This document shows positions 49,366 through 58,606 of a stretch of DNA of 64,000 nt, in pieces (position 1 is the stretch's first letter; each line of letters begins with the position of its first letter). This DNA is from Sulfitobacter sp. EhC04 (GTDB lineage Bacteria; Pseudomonadota; Alphaproteobacteria; Rhodobacterales; Rhodobacteraceae), in contig NZ_LXYI01000023.1 of NCBI RefSeq assembly GCF_001650875.1, forward strand, positions 62,001 to 126,000, in the 5' to 3' direction. The notes beneath the pieces are model-generated. The model was not told the origin of the DNA. It was given only the letters and a program-made list of their open reading frames with translations, and did not search any database. The position numbers and the translations under genes were made by a program.

Positions 49366-50649
49366 ATGACTAAAGGTTACATGCTCACCAGCCGTCGGAG
49401 TGTCTTGAAAGGGCTCACCGCCGGTGCCACTGCAATCGGGCTGCCGTCGATTGTCCGCGCGAAGACTGAAGGCACGATCCGGATCGGCTATATCGACCAG
49501 ATCACCGGGATTCGGTCGAACTTTGGCGAAACTGCGCCTTGGGTTGTCGATCAGGTGAAAGAGGTCCTGAAGGACGGGCTGGAAATCGACGGAAAGCTCT
49601 ATGATGTCGAAATCCTCGTGCGTGACAGCCAGTCTGACCCGAACCGGATGGGGAGCATCGGCAACGAGTTGGTGCTGCGGGAAAATGTTGACCTCTTGCT
49701 TGTGGCCGACGGTCTTGCCGCTCCGGCGCTTGAAATCTGCGACCAGAATGGGACGCCGGGCATCTCGACGATCCTGCAATGGGAACCGTTCTATGCGGCG
49801 CGCGGCGGCACGCCGGAAACGGGCTATCCCTACAGCTTCCTGTTCTTCTGGTCCGGCGCAGACATCATCGAGAACTACATCGGAATGTGGAAGGAAAGCG
49901 GGATCGACCCGGTCGTGGGCACCTTCTATGAGGACAACGATTTTGGCCGCGGGTTTTCCCAAGGCATGTCCGGCGCACTGTCGGCCAACGGGTTCACCGA
50001 AGTCGCAGGCGGCATCTTCAAGGAACAGGTCGACGACTTCTCGAACCAGGTTGCGGCCTTCCGCGAAGGCGGGGCAAATATCGTGACCGGCCTGGTCTTC
50101 CCGAACCATTTCGCCACATTCTTCGGGCAGGCGCGTCAGATGGGTCTCGACCTTGAGGCCGTCTCGATTGCGGCTGCCTTTGTCTTTCCCGCCGGAGTCG
50201 AAGTGCTTGGTGATCGGGGGGCGGGGATGTCGACGGAAATCTGGTTCAACCGCCAGCTTCCTTACTCGTCCACAATCACGGGCCAGTCGGCGGATGCATT
50301 CTGTAGTGCTTACGAGCAAGACACCGGCAAGCAGTGGGCGCAGCCGATGGGCTATCACCACGCGATCTGGGAAGTGGCGCTTGCCGCACTCAAGAACTCG
50401 GGCGACCCGAAGAACCGCGATGCGGTGCGCGATGCGATTGCCGACCTGGATATCGACACCATCATCGGGAAGGTCGATTTCCGCAATTCGCCCATGAAAT
50501 CGGTCGCATCGACATGGGTCACCATGGGCCAGTGGCACAAGAACCCGGAGGGGTCGAAGTTCCCCTACGAGCTCTATGTCACCAACAATGTCACCGCGCC
50601 TCACGTTCCGATCCAGAAGGAATTCCTGAAGCTCTCCGATTTCGGCTGA
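49366..50649 (+). CDS. livK: Branched-chain amino acid-type ABC transporter substrate-binding protein
   Basis: 427 residues. A twin-arginine signal peptide (SRRSVLKGLTAGATAIGLPS) ends near residue 38 (VRAK). The mature part has the LivK-like fold: RIGYIDQITGIRSNFGE, then the periplasmic-binding hinge sequence DLLLVADGLAAPALEICDQNG and GTFYEDNDFGRGFSQGMS. A later ATG at 49381 is equally possible. Ligands of such receptors in catabolic operons are often aromatic or organic acids. A GC-rich hairpin follows at 50673-50692. Confidence 0.92.
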   Translation: MTKGYMLTSRRSVLKGLTAGATAIGLPSIVRAKTEGTIRIGYIDQITGIRSNFGETAPWVVDQVKEVLKDGLEIDGKLYDVEILVRDSQSDPNRMGSIGNELVLRENVDLLLVADGLAAPALEICDQNGTPGISTILQWEPFYAARGGTPETGYPYSFLFFWSGADIIENYIGMWKESGIDPVVGTFYEDNDFGRGFSQGMSGALSANGFTEVAGGIFKEQVDDFSNQVAAFREGGANIVTGLVFPNHFATFFGQARQMGLDLEAVSIAAAFVFPAGVEVLGDRGAGMSTEIWFNRQLPYSSTITGQSADAFCSAYEQDTGKQWAQPMGYHHAIWEVALAALKNSGDPKNRDAVRDAIADLDIDTIIGKVDFRNSPMKSVASTWVTMGQWHKNPEGSKFPYELYVTNNVTAPHVPIQKEFLKLSDFG

Positions 50650-50672
50650 TCGCAGACGACGACACCTGGACC

Positions 50673-50692
50673 GGGCGCGTCGCAGCGCGCCC
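50673..50692 (+). terminator. Hairpin between the ABC receptor and ATPase genes
   Basis: GGGCGCG (50673-50679) pairs with CGCGCCC (50686-50692) around a six-base gap. There is no T-tract. Position after the receptor gene mirrors the hairpins in the TRAP operons. Confidence 0.5.
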
Positions 50693-50718
50693 AGTCTGCA
50701 TTCATCAGGAGGTAGCGC

Positions 50719-51444
50719 GTGACAGTACTGGCCGTCACCAATCTGTCCCGGCGGTTCGGAGCGATCACGGTCGCCGACAACCTGTCCTTCGAGGTCGCGC
50801 AGGGGGAATGCCTTGGCATCATCGGCCCGAACGGGGCCGGGAAAACATCGGTCTTCAACATGCTGACGGGGAATGTCAAACCGGAAGCGGGGCGGATCGT
50901 TCTGGACGGTAAGGACATGACCGGTGCAACCGCGCATGCCCGGACAAAGGCAGGGCTCGGGCGCACCTATCAGGTGCCGCAGCCGTTTGGCCGGCTCACG
51001 GCCTTCGAGAACGTCTTGGCCGCTGCCGTCTTTGGCGGCGGCGCGGGGCATGCCGCGCAGCACCGGGCGCGCGACGTGATCTCGCGCACCGGGCTGAAGG
51101 CCCGCGCCGACAAACCCGCCGAGTCTTTGCCGCTTCTCGACCGCAAACGGCTTGAACTGGCGCGCGCCATGGCGCTCAGGCCGCGGCTGCTGCTGCTGGA
51201 CGAGATCGCGGGCGGGCTGACCGAGGCCGAAGTGCATGAACTGGTGGAGCTGATCCAGGAGTTGAAACCCGATGTGGCAATGGTCTGGATCGAACATGTG
51301 ACCCATGCGCTCTCTGCCGTGGCCGAACGGATCCTTGCCATCAATTTCGGGGCCGAGATCGCCAGTGGTCTGCCCGACGCGGTGATGCGCGACCCCGCTG
51401 TCCTTGAAATCTATATGGGAGCGGTTCTGGATGCCCCTGCTTGA
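50719..51444 (+). CDS. livG: ABC transporter ATPase subunit, LivG type
   Basis: 241 residues after TCAGGAGG. Walker A is GPNGAGKTS (about 37-45), the signature region here reads ESLPLLDRKRLELARA instead of LSGGQ, and Walker B is LLLLDEIAGGL. The degenerate signature is worth noting. LivG proteins usually have LSYGQQR; this form still keeps the helical part and the switch HVTHALS. The gene ends 14 bases inside livF. Confidence 0.88.
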   Translation: MTVLAVTNLSRRFGAITVADNLSFEVAQGECLGIIGPNGAGKTSVFNMLTGNVKPEAGRIVLDGKDMTGATAHARTKAGLGRTYQVPQPFGRLTAFENVLAAAVFGGGAGHAAQHRARDVISRTGLKARADKPAESLPLLDRKRLELARAMALRPRLLLLDEIAGGLTEAEVHELVELIQELKPDVAMVWIEHVTHALSAVAERILAINFGAEIASGLPDAVMRDPAVLEIYMGAVLDAPA

Positions 51445-52141
51445 AGTTGAAAACCTGAAAGTCTCCTACGGCGACTTTCAGGCGGTCAATGGCGTCAGCC
51501 TGACACTGGATGAAGGTCAGACCATCTCTATCATCGGAGCGAACGGGGCGGGAAAGTCGACGCTTCTGAACGCCATTTCGGGGATCCATGGTCAAAAGAC
51601 CGGAACCGTCCGTTTCGCGGGCAAAGACATCACCCGTCACCGCGCCGACAGGATCGCCCGCGCCGGGATGACCATGGTGCCCGAAGGCCGCCGCCTGTTC
51701 GGATCGCTCTCGGTCGAGGAAAACCTTCTGATCGGGGCAAGCGCTGGACGCGCGGGGCAATGGACGACAGGCGCAATCTACGAGTTGTTCCCGATTTTGG
51801 GCGAATTGCGCCACGCCGTCGCCAACAGCCTGTCTGGCGGCCAGCAGCAGATGGTCGCCATCGGGCGGGCATTGATGACCAATCCACGCGTCTTGCTGTG
51901 CGATGAACTGTCGCTCGGCCTCGCCCCGACCATCATCAACGACATCTACCGCTGTTTCGGTGCGATCCGGAGTACCGGCGTGTCCATCGTGGTGATCGAA
52001 CAGAATGTGACACAGGCCGTTGCCGCGGCGGGCTATGCCTATTGCCTCCTCGAAGGCCAGGTAAGTCTCGAAGGGCCAACCGATATGCTTGCGATGGACG
52101 ACATCACGGCGGCCTATTTCGGAACGGAGAAAACCGAATGA
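51431..52141 (+). CDS. livF: ABC transporter ATPase subunit, LivF type
   Basis: 236 residues. Walker A GANGAGKSTL (about 36-45), signature NSLSGGQQQMVAIGRAL and Walker B VLLCDELSLGL. This subunit has a complete signature, in contrast to livG. The ATG at 51431 was chosen because the protein opens with LLEVENLKVSYG, the conserved LivF N-terminus. It overlaps livH by four bases. Confidence 0.92.
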   Translation: MPLLEVENLKVSYGDFQAVNGVSLTLDEGQTISIIGANGAGKSTLLNAISGIHGQKTGTVRFAGKDITRHRADRIARAGMTMVPEGRRLFGSLSVEENLLIGASAGRAGQWTTGAIYELFPILGELRHAVANSLSGGQQQMVAIGRALMTNPRVLLCDELSLGLAPTIINDIYRCFGAIRSTGVSIVVIEQNVTQAVAAAGYAYCLLEGQVSLEGPTDMLAMDDITAAYFGTEKTE

Positions 52142-53001
52142 TCTGGGTTGAAACCATCGTCAACGGGATGCTTCTGGGTGGGCTTTACGCGCTTGTCGGT
52201 CTTGGTCTCGGATATGCATTCGGCATTATGAAGATTGTGAACGTAACTCAGGGGGATTTCATCGTCGCCGCCGCGTTTCTCGGGGTCTTTCTCGTGCCCT
52301 GGACGCCGGTGCATCCGTTGCTTGTCATCGTCCCGGTTGCGGCGATCTCTTTTGGCGTCGGTATCTTGCTGCAATGGTTGTTGATCAACCGGGTGCTTGG
52401 GCAGGATCCGATTCCGCAGATCCTGTTGACCTTCGGGCTGGCCATCGTTTTGCGCAACGGCATGGTCGAGCTTTACGGTGCCAACAGCCATTCGATCGAC
52501 GTTGGCGAGCTGCGCTTCATGGGGTTCGATTTCCTTGGGCTCAGGCTCGGTGTGCTGCCGGTGGTGATCCTTGGCATCGCGCTGGCGCTTTTTGCCGGGC
52601 TGCACCTATGGATGCGCCGCAGCCGAATGGGCCGCATCATTCGTGCCACGGCAGACGATCACCAGGTCGCGCAGCTCTCGGGAATCAATTATCGAAGGGT
52701 CTACGGCATTGCCATGGGGATCGCCATGGCCCTGTCGGCGGTGGCCGGGGTGCTGCTTGCCATGCGCGGCAGTTTCACGCCCTATTCCGGGGCCGACCGG
52801 CTTTTGATCGCCTTCGAGGTGGTCGTGATCGGCGGGCTTGGCAGTTTCTGGGGGATGTTCGCCGGTGGCATTATCCTCGGGGTCACGCAGCTTGTCGCGC
52901 TGAAACTTGATCCGTCGTCCGGGCTGATGTGGGGCCACCTCATGTTCCTTCTCATCCTCTTCCTGTCTCCAAACGGCATTGCCGGGATGGTGCGGCGATG
53001 A
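52138..53001 (+). CDS. livH: Branched-chain amino acid-type ABC permease LivH
   Basis: 287 residues with about eight hydrophobic segments, opening with ETIVNGMLLGGLYALVGLGL, the standard LivH N-terminus, and ending with HLMFLLILFLSPNGIAG. The conserved cytoplasmic loop RSRMGRIIRATADDHQVAQL is intact. Overlaps livF and livM by four bases each. Confidence 0.92.
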   Translation: MIWVETIVNGMLLGGLYALVGLGLGYAFGIMKIVNVTQGDFIVAAAFLGVFLVPWTPVHPLLVIVPVAAISFGVGILLQWLLINRVLGQDPIPQILLTFGLAIVLRNGMVELYGANSHSIDVGELRFMGFDFLGLRLGVLPVVILGIALALFAGLHLWMRRSRMGRIIRATADDHQVAQLSGINYRRVYGIAMGIAMALSAVAGVLLAMRGSFTPYSGADRLLIAFEVVVIGGLGSFWGMFAGGIILGVTQLVALKLDPSSGLMWGHLMFLLILFLSPNGIAGMVRR

Positions 53002-53981
53002 CTGATCTTCGATCGAAACTTGTGACCGGGGCGGCCCTTCTGTCAGCGGTCCTCCTCATCGCGATGCCCCATGCGATGGCCGAGGGGAACCTGCGGTATA
53101 TCGTCGAAATCTTCTGCGTCTTCGCCTTTGCGCAAAGCTGGAATTTTCTCGCGGGCTATGTCGGCCTCATGTCTTTCGGGCAGCAGCTGTTCATCGGGCT
53201 GGGCGCTTATTTCGTCTTCGTACTGTCCAACCGGCTGGGTCTGAACCCGTTCTGGATCGTGCCGCTGGCCTTCGTGTTCGCAGGCACCTTTGCCGCGCTG
53301 ATCTCGCCGCTCGTCTTCCGGCTGCGGGACGCCTATTTCGCGATCTCGATCTGGGTGATTGCCGAGATTGTCCGGCTGTTCATTGCCCAGCGTGATTTCC
53401 TTGGATCGGTCTCCGGCCTTCCTCTGATGGCAACGCGCGGTATGGACCGAAGCCTAGTGGCCATGTGGACCTTCTATCTCGCCGCCTTGCTCGCCTTTCT
53501 TGCGGTCTTTGGTCTCTATTACCTGTCACGCTCACGCCTCGGGCTCGCACTGGCAGCGGTACGCGACAACGAAGGCACTGCGGCCTCCATCGGGATCAAC
53601 GTCTGGTGGACACGGTTCGTCGGCTTCGTCGTCGGCTCCGGCTTCACCGGAGCGGCCGGAGCGGTCTACTACATGTCGGTCTTCCAGGTTCAACCGGGCG
53701 GGGCGTTTGACCCCAACTGGATGGTGATCATGCTCTTCATTGTGATCATCGGTGGCATCGGCACGGTCGAGGGGCCGATTATCGGTACAGCGATCTACTT
53801 CTTGCTGCGGGCCTTTTTCTCGGGCACCGGCAATCTCTACCTAATGCTGCTCGGCGCTGCGGCGATTGCCGTCATGATGGTTTCCGCCAAGGGGATCTGG
53901 GGCGTCTTCCGTGATTTCTCTGGCATCGACATCTTGGGTGCGCGACGTGCCAGCGGCTTTGACACCCACACGAAAAGCTAG
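52998..53981 (+). CDS. livM: Branched-chain amino acid-type ABC permease LivM
   Basis: 327 residues with about nine hydrophobic segments. Conserved loop RSRLGLALAAVRDNEGTAAS near residue 184 and GGIGTVEGPIIGTAIYFL near 257. It begins in the overlap with livH (ATGA) and ends 29 bp from the end of the convergent eutC gene. Confidence 0.92.
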   Translation: MTDLRSKLVTGAALLSAVLLIAMPHAMAEGNLRYIVEIFCVFAFAQSWNFLAGYVGLMSFGQQLFIGLGAYFVFVLSNRLGLNPFWIVPLAFVFAGTFAALISPLVFRLRDAYFAISIWVIAEIVRLFIAQRDFLGSVSGLPLMATRGMDRSLVAMWTFYLAALLAFLAVFGLYYLSRSRLGLALAAVRDNEGTAASIGINVWWTRFVGFVVGSGFTGAAGAVYYMSVFQVQPGGAFDPNWMVIMLFIVIIGGIGTVEGPIIGTAIYFLLRAFFSGTGNLYLMLLGAAAIAVMMVSAKGIWGVFRDFSGIDILGARRASGFDTHTKS

Positions 53982-54010
53982 ACCGATGGCCGGCGTCCTG
54001 GCGGGCGCTG

Positions 54011-54814
54011 TCAACGACGCGTGGCGGGCCTGTCAAGATAGACGCGGTGGTCCTGAAGCGGGCCCGCCGCCTCGGCCGCCGTTTCGTCCTTCAGGCCGAC
54101 GCCCGAAAAACCGCGCTGAAGTGACTGGCTGACCAGGAAATGCGCGCGGTAGGCGGCCTCTTCGTAGCGCAGCCCACCGGGTCGGATGTTCGAGATGCAG
54201 TTGCGATCCGCGTCGGTAAGGCCCGTCTTTGGTGCGAATGTCAGGTAAAGGCCCATGCTGTCGGCTGCGGTCAGACCCGGCCGCTCGCCTATCAGCACCA
54301 GCGTCAGCCGTGCCCCCAGCGCCGCGCCGACCGGATCGGCCAGCGCCACCCGGGCCTGGGTGGCGATCACCAGAGGTGCCAAACGCAGCCCTTCGGTCGC
54401 CAGTCGCGGCAACAGCTGGGCGAGAAACGGGGCCGCGTTATGCTGAACGGCATAGGCGGACAGCCCGTCGCAGACCACCACGGCAACATCGGCCCCGTCG
54501 CCATCGGTGGCCAGTTGGGCCGCGGCCTCGGCGGTCGGTCGGCGGCCAAGGTCGGGGCGGTGCAGATAGGTCGTGCGGTCGGGGGCTTGGCTTTGCACCA
54601 CCAGGGTGGCCGGGAAATAGCGGTCAATGTCGTCGCGCAGGGCGGCAATATCCAGCGCGGAATGTACCGCCATCCGGGCCAGCGCATGCGCCGACTGGAA
54701 TTCGAGATGCCGGGCCGTCGACAGCGATACGCCGGTGCGACCCAACGCGATGCGCGCCGGGGTGTGGCGTCGCAGACGGTGCCAGAGGTCGCTGTTGTCA
54801 GGGGCCTCGGTCAT
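54011..54814 (-). CDS. eutC: Ethanolamine ammonia-lyase small subunit EutC
   Basis: 267 residues; start at 54814 (MTEAPDNSDLWHRL) overlaps the eutB stop codon by four bases. It shows the EutC pattern: VCDGLSAYAVQHNAAPFL, LVLIGERPGLTAADSMGLYL and GLTDADRNCISNIRPGGL. A few residues shorter than enteric EutC. With EutB it forms the adenosylcobalamin-dependent lyase that makes acetaldehyde and ammonia from ethanolamine. No eutA reactivase or microcompartment genes are nearby. Confidence 0.95.
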   Translation of the reverse strand: MTEAPDNSDLWHRLRRHTPARIALGRTGVSLSTARHLEFQSAHALARMAVHSALDIAALRDDIDRYFPATLVVQSQAPDRTTYLHRPDLGRRPTAEAAAQLATDGDGADVAVVVCDGLSAYAVQHNAAPFLAQLLPRLATEGLRLAPLVIATQARVALADPVGAALGARLTLVLIGERPGLTAADSMGLYLTFAPKTGLTDADRNCISNIRPGGLRYEEAAYRAHFLVSQSLQRGFSGVGLKDETAAEAAGPLQDHRVYLDRPATRR

Positions 54815-56208
54815 CGGCTTTCCAGGTGCCCGAGCATGCCGGTAAAGCGCTGCGGCGGCAGGCTGGCAGGGGTGAAGCGGCCATCGGCGGCCATGATGCC
54901 GCTCTGCTCCAGCCAGGTCTCGAACTCCGGTGCCGGAGGCAGGTTCAGCACGCGCCTGGCATAGAGCGCGTCGTGGAACGAGGTGGTCTGATAGTTCAAC
55001 ATGATGTCGTCCGACCCCGGAATGCCCATGATATAGGTGATCCCGGCCACCCCCAGAAGCGTCAGCAGCATGTCGACATCGTTCTGATCGGCTTCGGCGT
55101 GGTTGGTGTAGCAGATGTCGCAGCCCATCGGCAGGCCCAGCAGCTTGCCGCAAAAGTGGTCTTCCAGCCCGGCGCGGATGATCTGGCGACCATCAAACAG
55201 GTACTCCGGGCCGATGAAGCCAACGACCGTGTTGACCAGCAGGGGCTCGACATGGCGGGCGACGGCATAGGCCCGCGCCTCCAGCGTCTGCTGGTCGACG
55301 CCGTGATGCGCCTCTGCCGAGAGGCACGAACCCTGGCCGGTTTCCAGATACATCACGTTGTTGCCGACCGTGCCGCGTTTCAGCGACAGCGCCGCCTGCT
55401 GTGCCTCGACCAACAGCGCGAGCGAGATGCCGAAGGACTGGTTGGCGGCCTCGGTTCCGGCGATCGACTGGAACACCAGATCGACTGGCGCGCCGGCCTC
55501 GATTGCGGCGATGCTGGTTGTGACATGCGCCAGGATGCAGGATTGGGTCGGGATTTCGTGCTGATGGATGATCTCGTCGGTCAGATGCAGCAGGGCGGAT
55601 ACGGCGGCGGTATTGTCCGAGGCCGGGTTGATGCCGATGACCGCGTCGCCCGAACCGTACATCAGCCCGTCGAAGATCGACGCGGCGACCCCGGCGGGGT
55701 CGTCGGTGGCATGGTTCGGTTGCAGCCGGGTCGAAAGCCGTCCGGGCAGGCCGATCGTATTGCGGAACCGGGTCACCACGCGGCATTTGCGGGCGATGGC
55801 AATCAGGTCCTGCACCCGGCAGATTTTCGAAACCGCCGCCGCCATCTCGGGTGTCAACCCGGGGGCGAGGGCGGTCAGCTCGGGTGCATTCACCGCGTCG
55901 GACAACAGCCAGTCGCGCAAGCCGCCGACGGTCAGATGAGCGACCGGGGCAAAGGCGGTGGCGCTGTGGCTGTCGAGGATCAGCCGGGTAACTTCGCAGG
56001 TCTCGTAGGGCACCAGCGCCACGTTGAGGAATTCGCGCAGCGGCAGATCGGCCAGCGCCAGTTGCGCCGCCGCCCGCTCGATCTCGGTCGCGGCGGCGAG
56101 CCCGGCCAGCTGGTCGCCCGAGCGCAAAGGTGTCGCCCTGGCCATCAGCGTTTTCAGATCGGCAAAACGGAAGCTCTCGCCGCCAAGACTGTGGTGATAT
56201 CCGGACAT
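54811..56208 (-). CDS. eutB: Ethanolamine ammonia-lyase large subunit EutB
   Basis: 465 residues, full length. Family hallmarks: GSGDAVIGINPASDN (near 203), QSIAGTEAANQSFGIS, ETGQGSCLSAEAHHGVDQQT and GCDICYTNHAEADQNDVD near 360. The substrate and cobalamin site residues lie in these segments. It lies 25 bp after RidA and is coupled to eutC. Ethanolamine from phospholipids is the probable substrate; the upstream TRAP transporter could import it or a related amine. Confidence 0.95.
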   Translation of the reverse strand: MSGYHHSLGGESFRFADLKTLMARATPLRSGDQLAGLAAATEIERAAAQLALADLPLREFLNVALVPYETCEVTRLILDSHSATAFAPVAHLTVGGLRDWLLSDAVNAPELTALAPGLTPEMAAAVSKICRVQDLIAIARKCRVVTRFRNTIGLPGRLSTRLQPNHATDDPAGVAASIFDGLMYGSGDAVIGINPASDNTAAVSALLHLTDEIIHQHEIPTQSCILAHVTTSIAAIEAGAPVDLVFQSIAGTEAANQSFGISLALLVEAQQAALSLKRGTVGNNVMYLETGQGSCLSAEAHHGVDQQTLEARAYAVARHVEPLLVNTVVGFIGPEYLFDGRQIIRAGLEDHFCGKLLGLPMGCDICYTNHAEADQNDVDMLLTLLGVAGITYIMGIPGSDDIMLNYQTTSFHDALYARRVLNLPPAPEFETWLEQSGIMAADGRFTPASLPPQRFTGMLGHLESR

Positions 56209-56233
56209 GGCTCTTCTTGGATGACGGTTGCTG

Positions 56234-56617
56234 TTAGCGCGCGGCGGCGATGACGTCGATTTCCACCTTGAACGGACCCATCAGCCCGGACTGGACGCAG
56301 GCGCGGGCCGGGAGATCGGCACCGAAATAGTCGCGATAGATCGAATTGAAGGCGGTGATGTCATCGGCCGAAGTCAGCCAGACGGTGGCCTTGACCACGT
56401 CCGCCAGGCCGAGCCCGCCCGCCGCCAGCGCGGACTTGAGATTGGCGAACATCCGATGGGTCTCGGCCTCGATGCCACCGGGCACCGGCTGGCCGGTATC
56501 GTCCATGCCGACCTGCCCGGCGACGAAGACCAGACCGGCGGCGGTCTTGACCAGTTTCGAATAGGGCGGGGTCTGGCCCTTGGCGTCGGGCGTGTAGGAG
56601 ATTCGCTCGATTTGCAT
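56234..56617 (-). CDS. RidA/YjgF-YER057c-UK114 family enamine deaminase
   Basis: 127 residues, typical size. Conserved FVAGQVGMD and the catalytic Arg105 in ARACVQSGL are present. RidA hydrolyses reactive enamine/imine intermediates; here it would suit the imines formed by the amine oxidase at 61227 or by PLP chemistry. It sits between dctM and eutB, in the same direction. Confidence 0.9.
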   Translation of the reverse strand: MQIERISYTPDAKGQTPPYSKLVKTAAGLVFVAGQVGMDDTGQPVPGGIEAETHRMFANLKSALAAGGLGLADVVKATVWLTSADDITAFNSIYRDYFGADLPARACVQSGLMGPFKVEIDVIAAAR

Positions 56618-56650
56618 GGATCGCGTCCTTTCGGTTTTTTTGGGGGGGGG

Positions 56651-57955
56651 CTATTGCCCGAGGATCAGATGTGGCAGCCACATCGACAGGGCGGGGACGA
56701 AGGTGGTGAGAAGGACGACCGGAAGATAGGCGAACAGCACGAAGATGATCGAGGGTTTCAGCATCGACGCGAGGTTGGCCTTGCCGATCAGCGCGGCGAA
56801 ATAGAGGATCGGCGCGGTCGGAGGGGTGATCAGCCCCATGCCGAGATTGGTGGCAACGATGGCCGAAAAATGGATCGGATCGACGCCAGCCCGTGTCACC
56901 ACCGGCAACAACAGCGGTGCCGCCAGCAGGATGCCGCTGACATCTTCCATGAACATCCCGACGACCAGCAGGAACAGGTTGGCCATCAGCAGCAGTACCA
57001 CCGGGTTATCACTGACGGTCAGGAAGCCCTCCATGATCTGCTGCGGCACGTTTTCCAGCGTCCAGATCCGGCCCAGCATGGCGGCGAAAAAGATCAGCAC
57101 CATCAGCACACCGGTGGTCTGCCCGGCCCTCCAGATCACCTCGCTCAGGTCGCGCCAGTTCAAGTCGCGGTAAAGGTAGATCGAGATCGGGATGGCGTAG
57201 ACCACGGCGACGGCGGCGGCTTCGGTCGGCGTGGTGACGCCGCCATAGATGAAGCCGAGGATGATCAGGGGCATCATCAGCCCGGCACCGGCGCGCTTGG
57301 CGCGGGCGAAGACCTCAAAACCGATCTCACGGGTGGTGGCTGGTGGCTGCACCGTCAGCGGCATCTTGCGGGTCAGAATGTAGTTCCAGGAGCCGAGCGC
57401 CAGGCAGAGCAGCAGGCCGGGCAAGATGGGCGCCAGGAAGCAGGCAAGGATCGAGGTGCCGGTGACCCAGCCGTAGAGGATCATCGAGGCCGAAGGCGGG
57501 ATCAGCAGTGCCAGCACCGAGGAGGCGGCGACCAGTGAGGTGGCATAACCGCGGTCGTAGCCACGTTCCTCCATCCGCGGGATCATGATCGTGCCGATGG
57601 CGGCGACGGCTGATGACGCCATGCCGGAGATGGCACCGAACACCGCCGTCGCCAGGATCACCACGATCCCGAGCCCGCCACGCAACCGGCCAAACACCGA
57701 ATCCGCCAGATCGACCAGCCGCCCGGCAATGCCGCCCGACCCCATGATGCCGCCAGCGAGGATGTAAAGCGGGATCGCCACCAGGACCAGCGACGACAGC
57801 TTGGAATAGCCGGCACCGATCAGGAAGCTGGCGGCGCCGAAATCGCCGAAAATCATTAGAAACAGCACCGCCCCGGCGAAGCAGAAGGGGACCGGCACGC
57901 CGATGACCAACAGCAGGGTCAGCAGCCCCGCATCGACAATGACAAGCGGGCTCAT
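56651..57955 (-). CDS. dctM: TRAP transporter large permease DctM (set 6)
   Basis: 434 residues from 57955 (MSPLVIVDAGLL), overlapping dctQ by four bases; an upstream extension into dctQ is ignored. Hallmarks ISGMASSAVAAIGTIMIPRM, ASSVLALLIPPSASMILYG and GMGLITPPTAPILYF identify DctM. A G-tract (56641-56650) follows the stop codon on the plus strand. Confidence 0.93.
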   Translation of the reverse strand: MSPLVIVDAGLLTLLLVIGVPVPFCFAGAVLFLMIFGDFGAASFLIGAGYSKLSSLVLVAIPLYILAGGIMGSGGIAGRLVDLADSVFGRLRGGLGIVVILATAVFGAISGMASSAVAAIGTIMIPRMEERGYDRGYATSLVAASSVLALLIPPSASMILYGWVTGTSILACFLAPILPGLLLCLALGSWNYILTRKMPLTVQPPATTREIGFEVFARAKRAGAGLMMPLIILGFIYGGVTTPTEAAAVAVVYAIPISIYLYRDLNWRDLSEVIWRAGQTTGVLMVLIFFAAMLGRIWTLENVPQQIMEGFLTVSDNPVVLLLMANLFLLVVGMFMEDVSGILLAAPLLLPVVTRAGVDPIHFSAIVATNLGMGLITPPTAPILYFAALIGKANLASMLKPSIIFVLFAYLPVVLLTTFVPALSMWLPHLILGQ

Positions 57956-58548
57956 GCTGCGTCTGCCCGGTTGTCGGATGGGCTGGCGCGCAGCATCACC
58001 TCGATGGCGAAATACAGCGTCATCAGGCTCAGGCAGACCGGCATCACCACGATGATCGCATACATCGGGATGCCGGTTTCGAGCGAAACGGTGTGGCGGT
58101 GGATAACGAAGGCCAGGTATTGCCATGACCAAAGCGTCATCCAGCCGCAGAGGGCCGTGGTAATGCCTGCGGCGATCACCGCCACGACATGCTGCGACCG
58201 GCCCTTGGGCAGAATAAGATCAACGAGGCTGGCCGAGATATGGCCGCGCTCCCAGGTGCCATGGGTGGCACCGACGAAATAAAGGTAGACAGCGACGAAA
58301 CTGGCCAGTTCCTCGATCCCGAACAGTGAAATGCCCATCAGATAGCGCGTGACCACCTGAACGAAGACCAGAACCGTCAGCGCGCTGCCGCAGATCAGCA
58401 ATACCAACCGCTGCAGGCGGATCTTGGCGGTCCAAAGTGCCAGCATCCGGCCATTGAGGAATTTAGGCGTATTGACGCCATCTGGGTGAAAGCTGCCCTC
58501 GGCCGAAAGCGTTTCGGCAATGCTGGCATGGTGTCCATCTTCGCGCAT
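57952..58548 (-). CDS. dctQ: TRAP transporter small permease DctQ (set 6)
   Basis: 198 residues with four hydrophobic segments and an unusually long 40-residue cytoplasmic N-terminus before RLVLLICGSALTVLVFVQVV. The family stretch MGISLFGIEELASFVAVYL follows. A hairpin lies between it and dctP (58572-58600). Confidence 0.88.
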   Translation of the reverse strand: MREDGHHASIAETLSAEGSFHPDGVNTPKFLNGRMLALWTAKIRLQRLVLLICGSALTVLVFVQVVTRYLMGISLFGIEELASFVAVYLYFVGATHGTWERGHISASLVDLILPKGRSQHVVAVIAAGITTALCGWMTLWSWQYLAFVIHRHTVSLETGIPMYAIIVVMPVCLSLMTLYFAIEVMLRASPSDNRADAA

Positions 58549-58571
58549 CGCGGTCTCCCGACCAGGTTGGG

Positions 58572-58600
58572 GCCGGGCCGACCGCTGGGGCCGACCCGGC
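58572..58600 (-). terminator. Hairpin between dctP and dctQ (set 6)
   Basis: On the minus strand GCCGGGTCG (58592-58600) pairs with CGGCCCGGC (58572-58580) over 9 bp with one wobble, loop of 11 bases. There is no T-tract. It fits the same receptor/permease spacing as in sets 2 and 5. Confidence 0.5.
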
Positions 58601-58606
58601 GAAGGC

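Noticed and set aside
49192-51306. A 704-codon open frame on the minus strand opposite the livK/livG genes
   Set aside because: It is antisense to two well-supported genes, is rich in Arg, His and Pro as expected from the reversed codon pattern of GC-rich genes, and shows no domain.
54229-56253. A 674-codon open frame on the plus strand opposite eutC and eutB
   Set aside because: Antisense shadow of two clearly recognised enzyme genes; its amino acid content is not protein-like.
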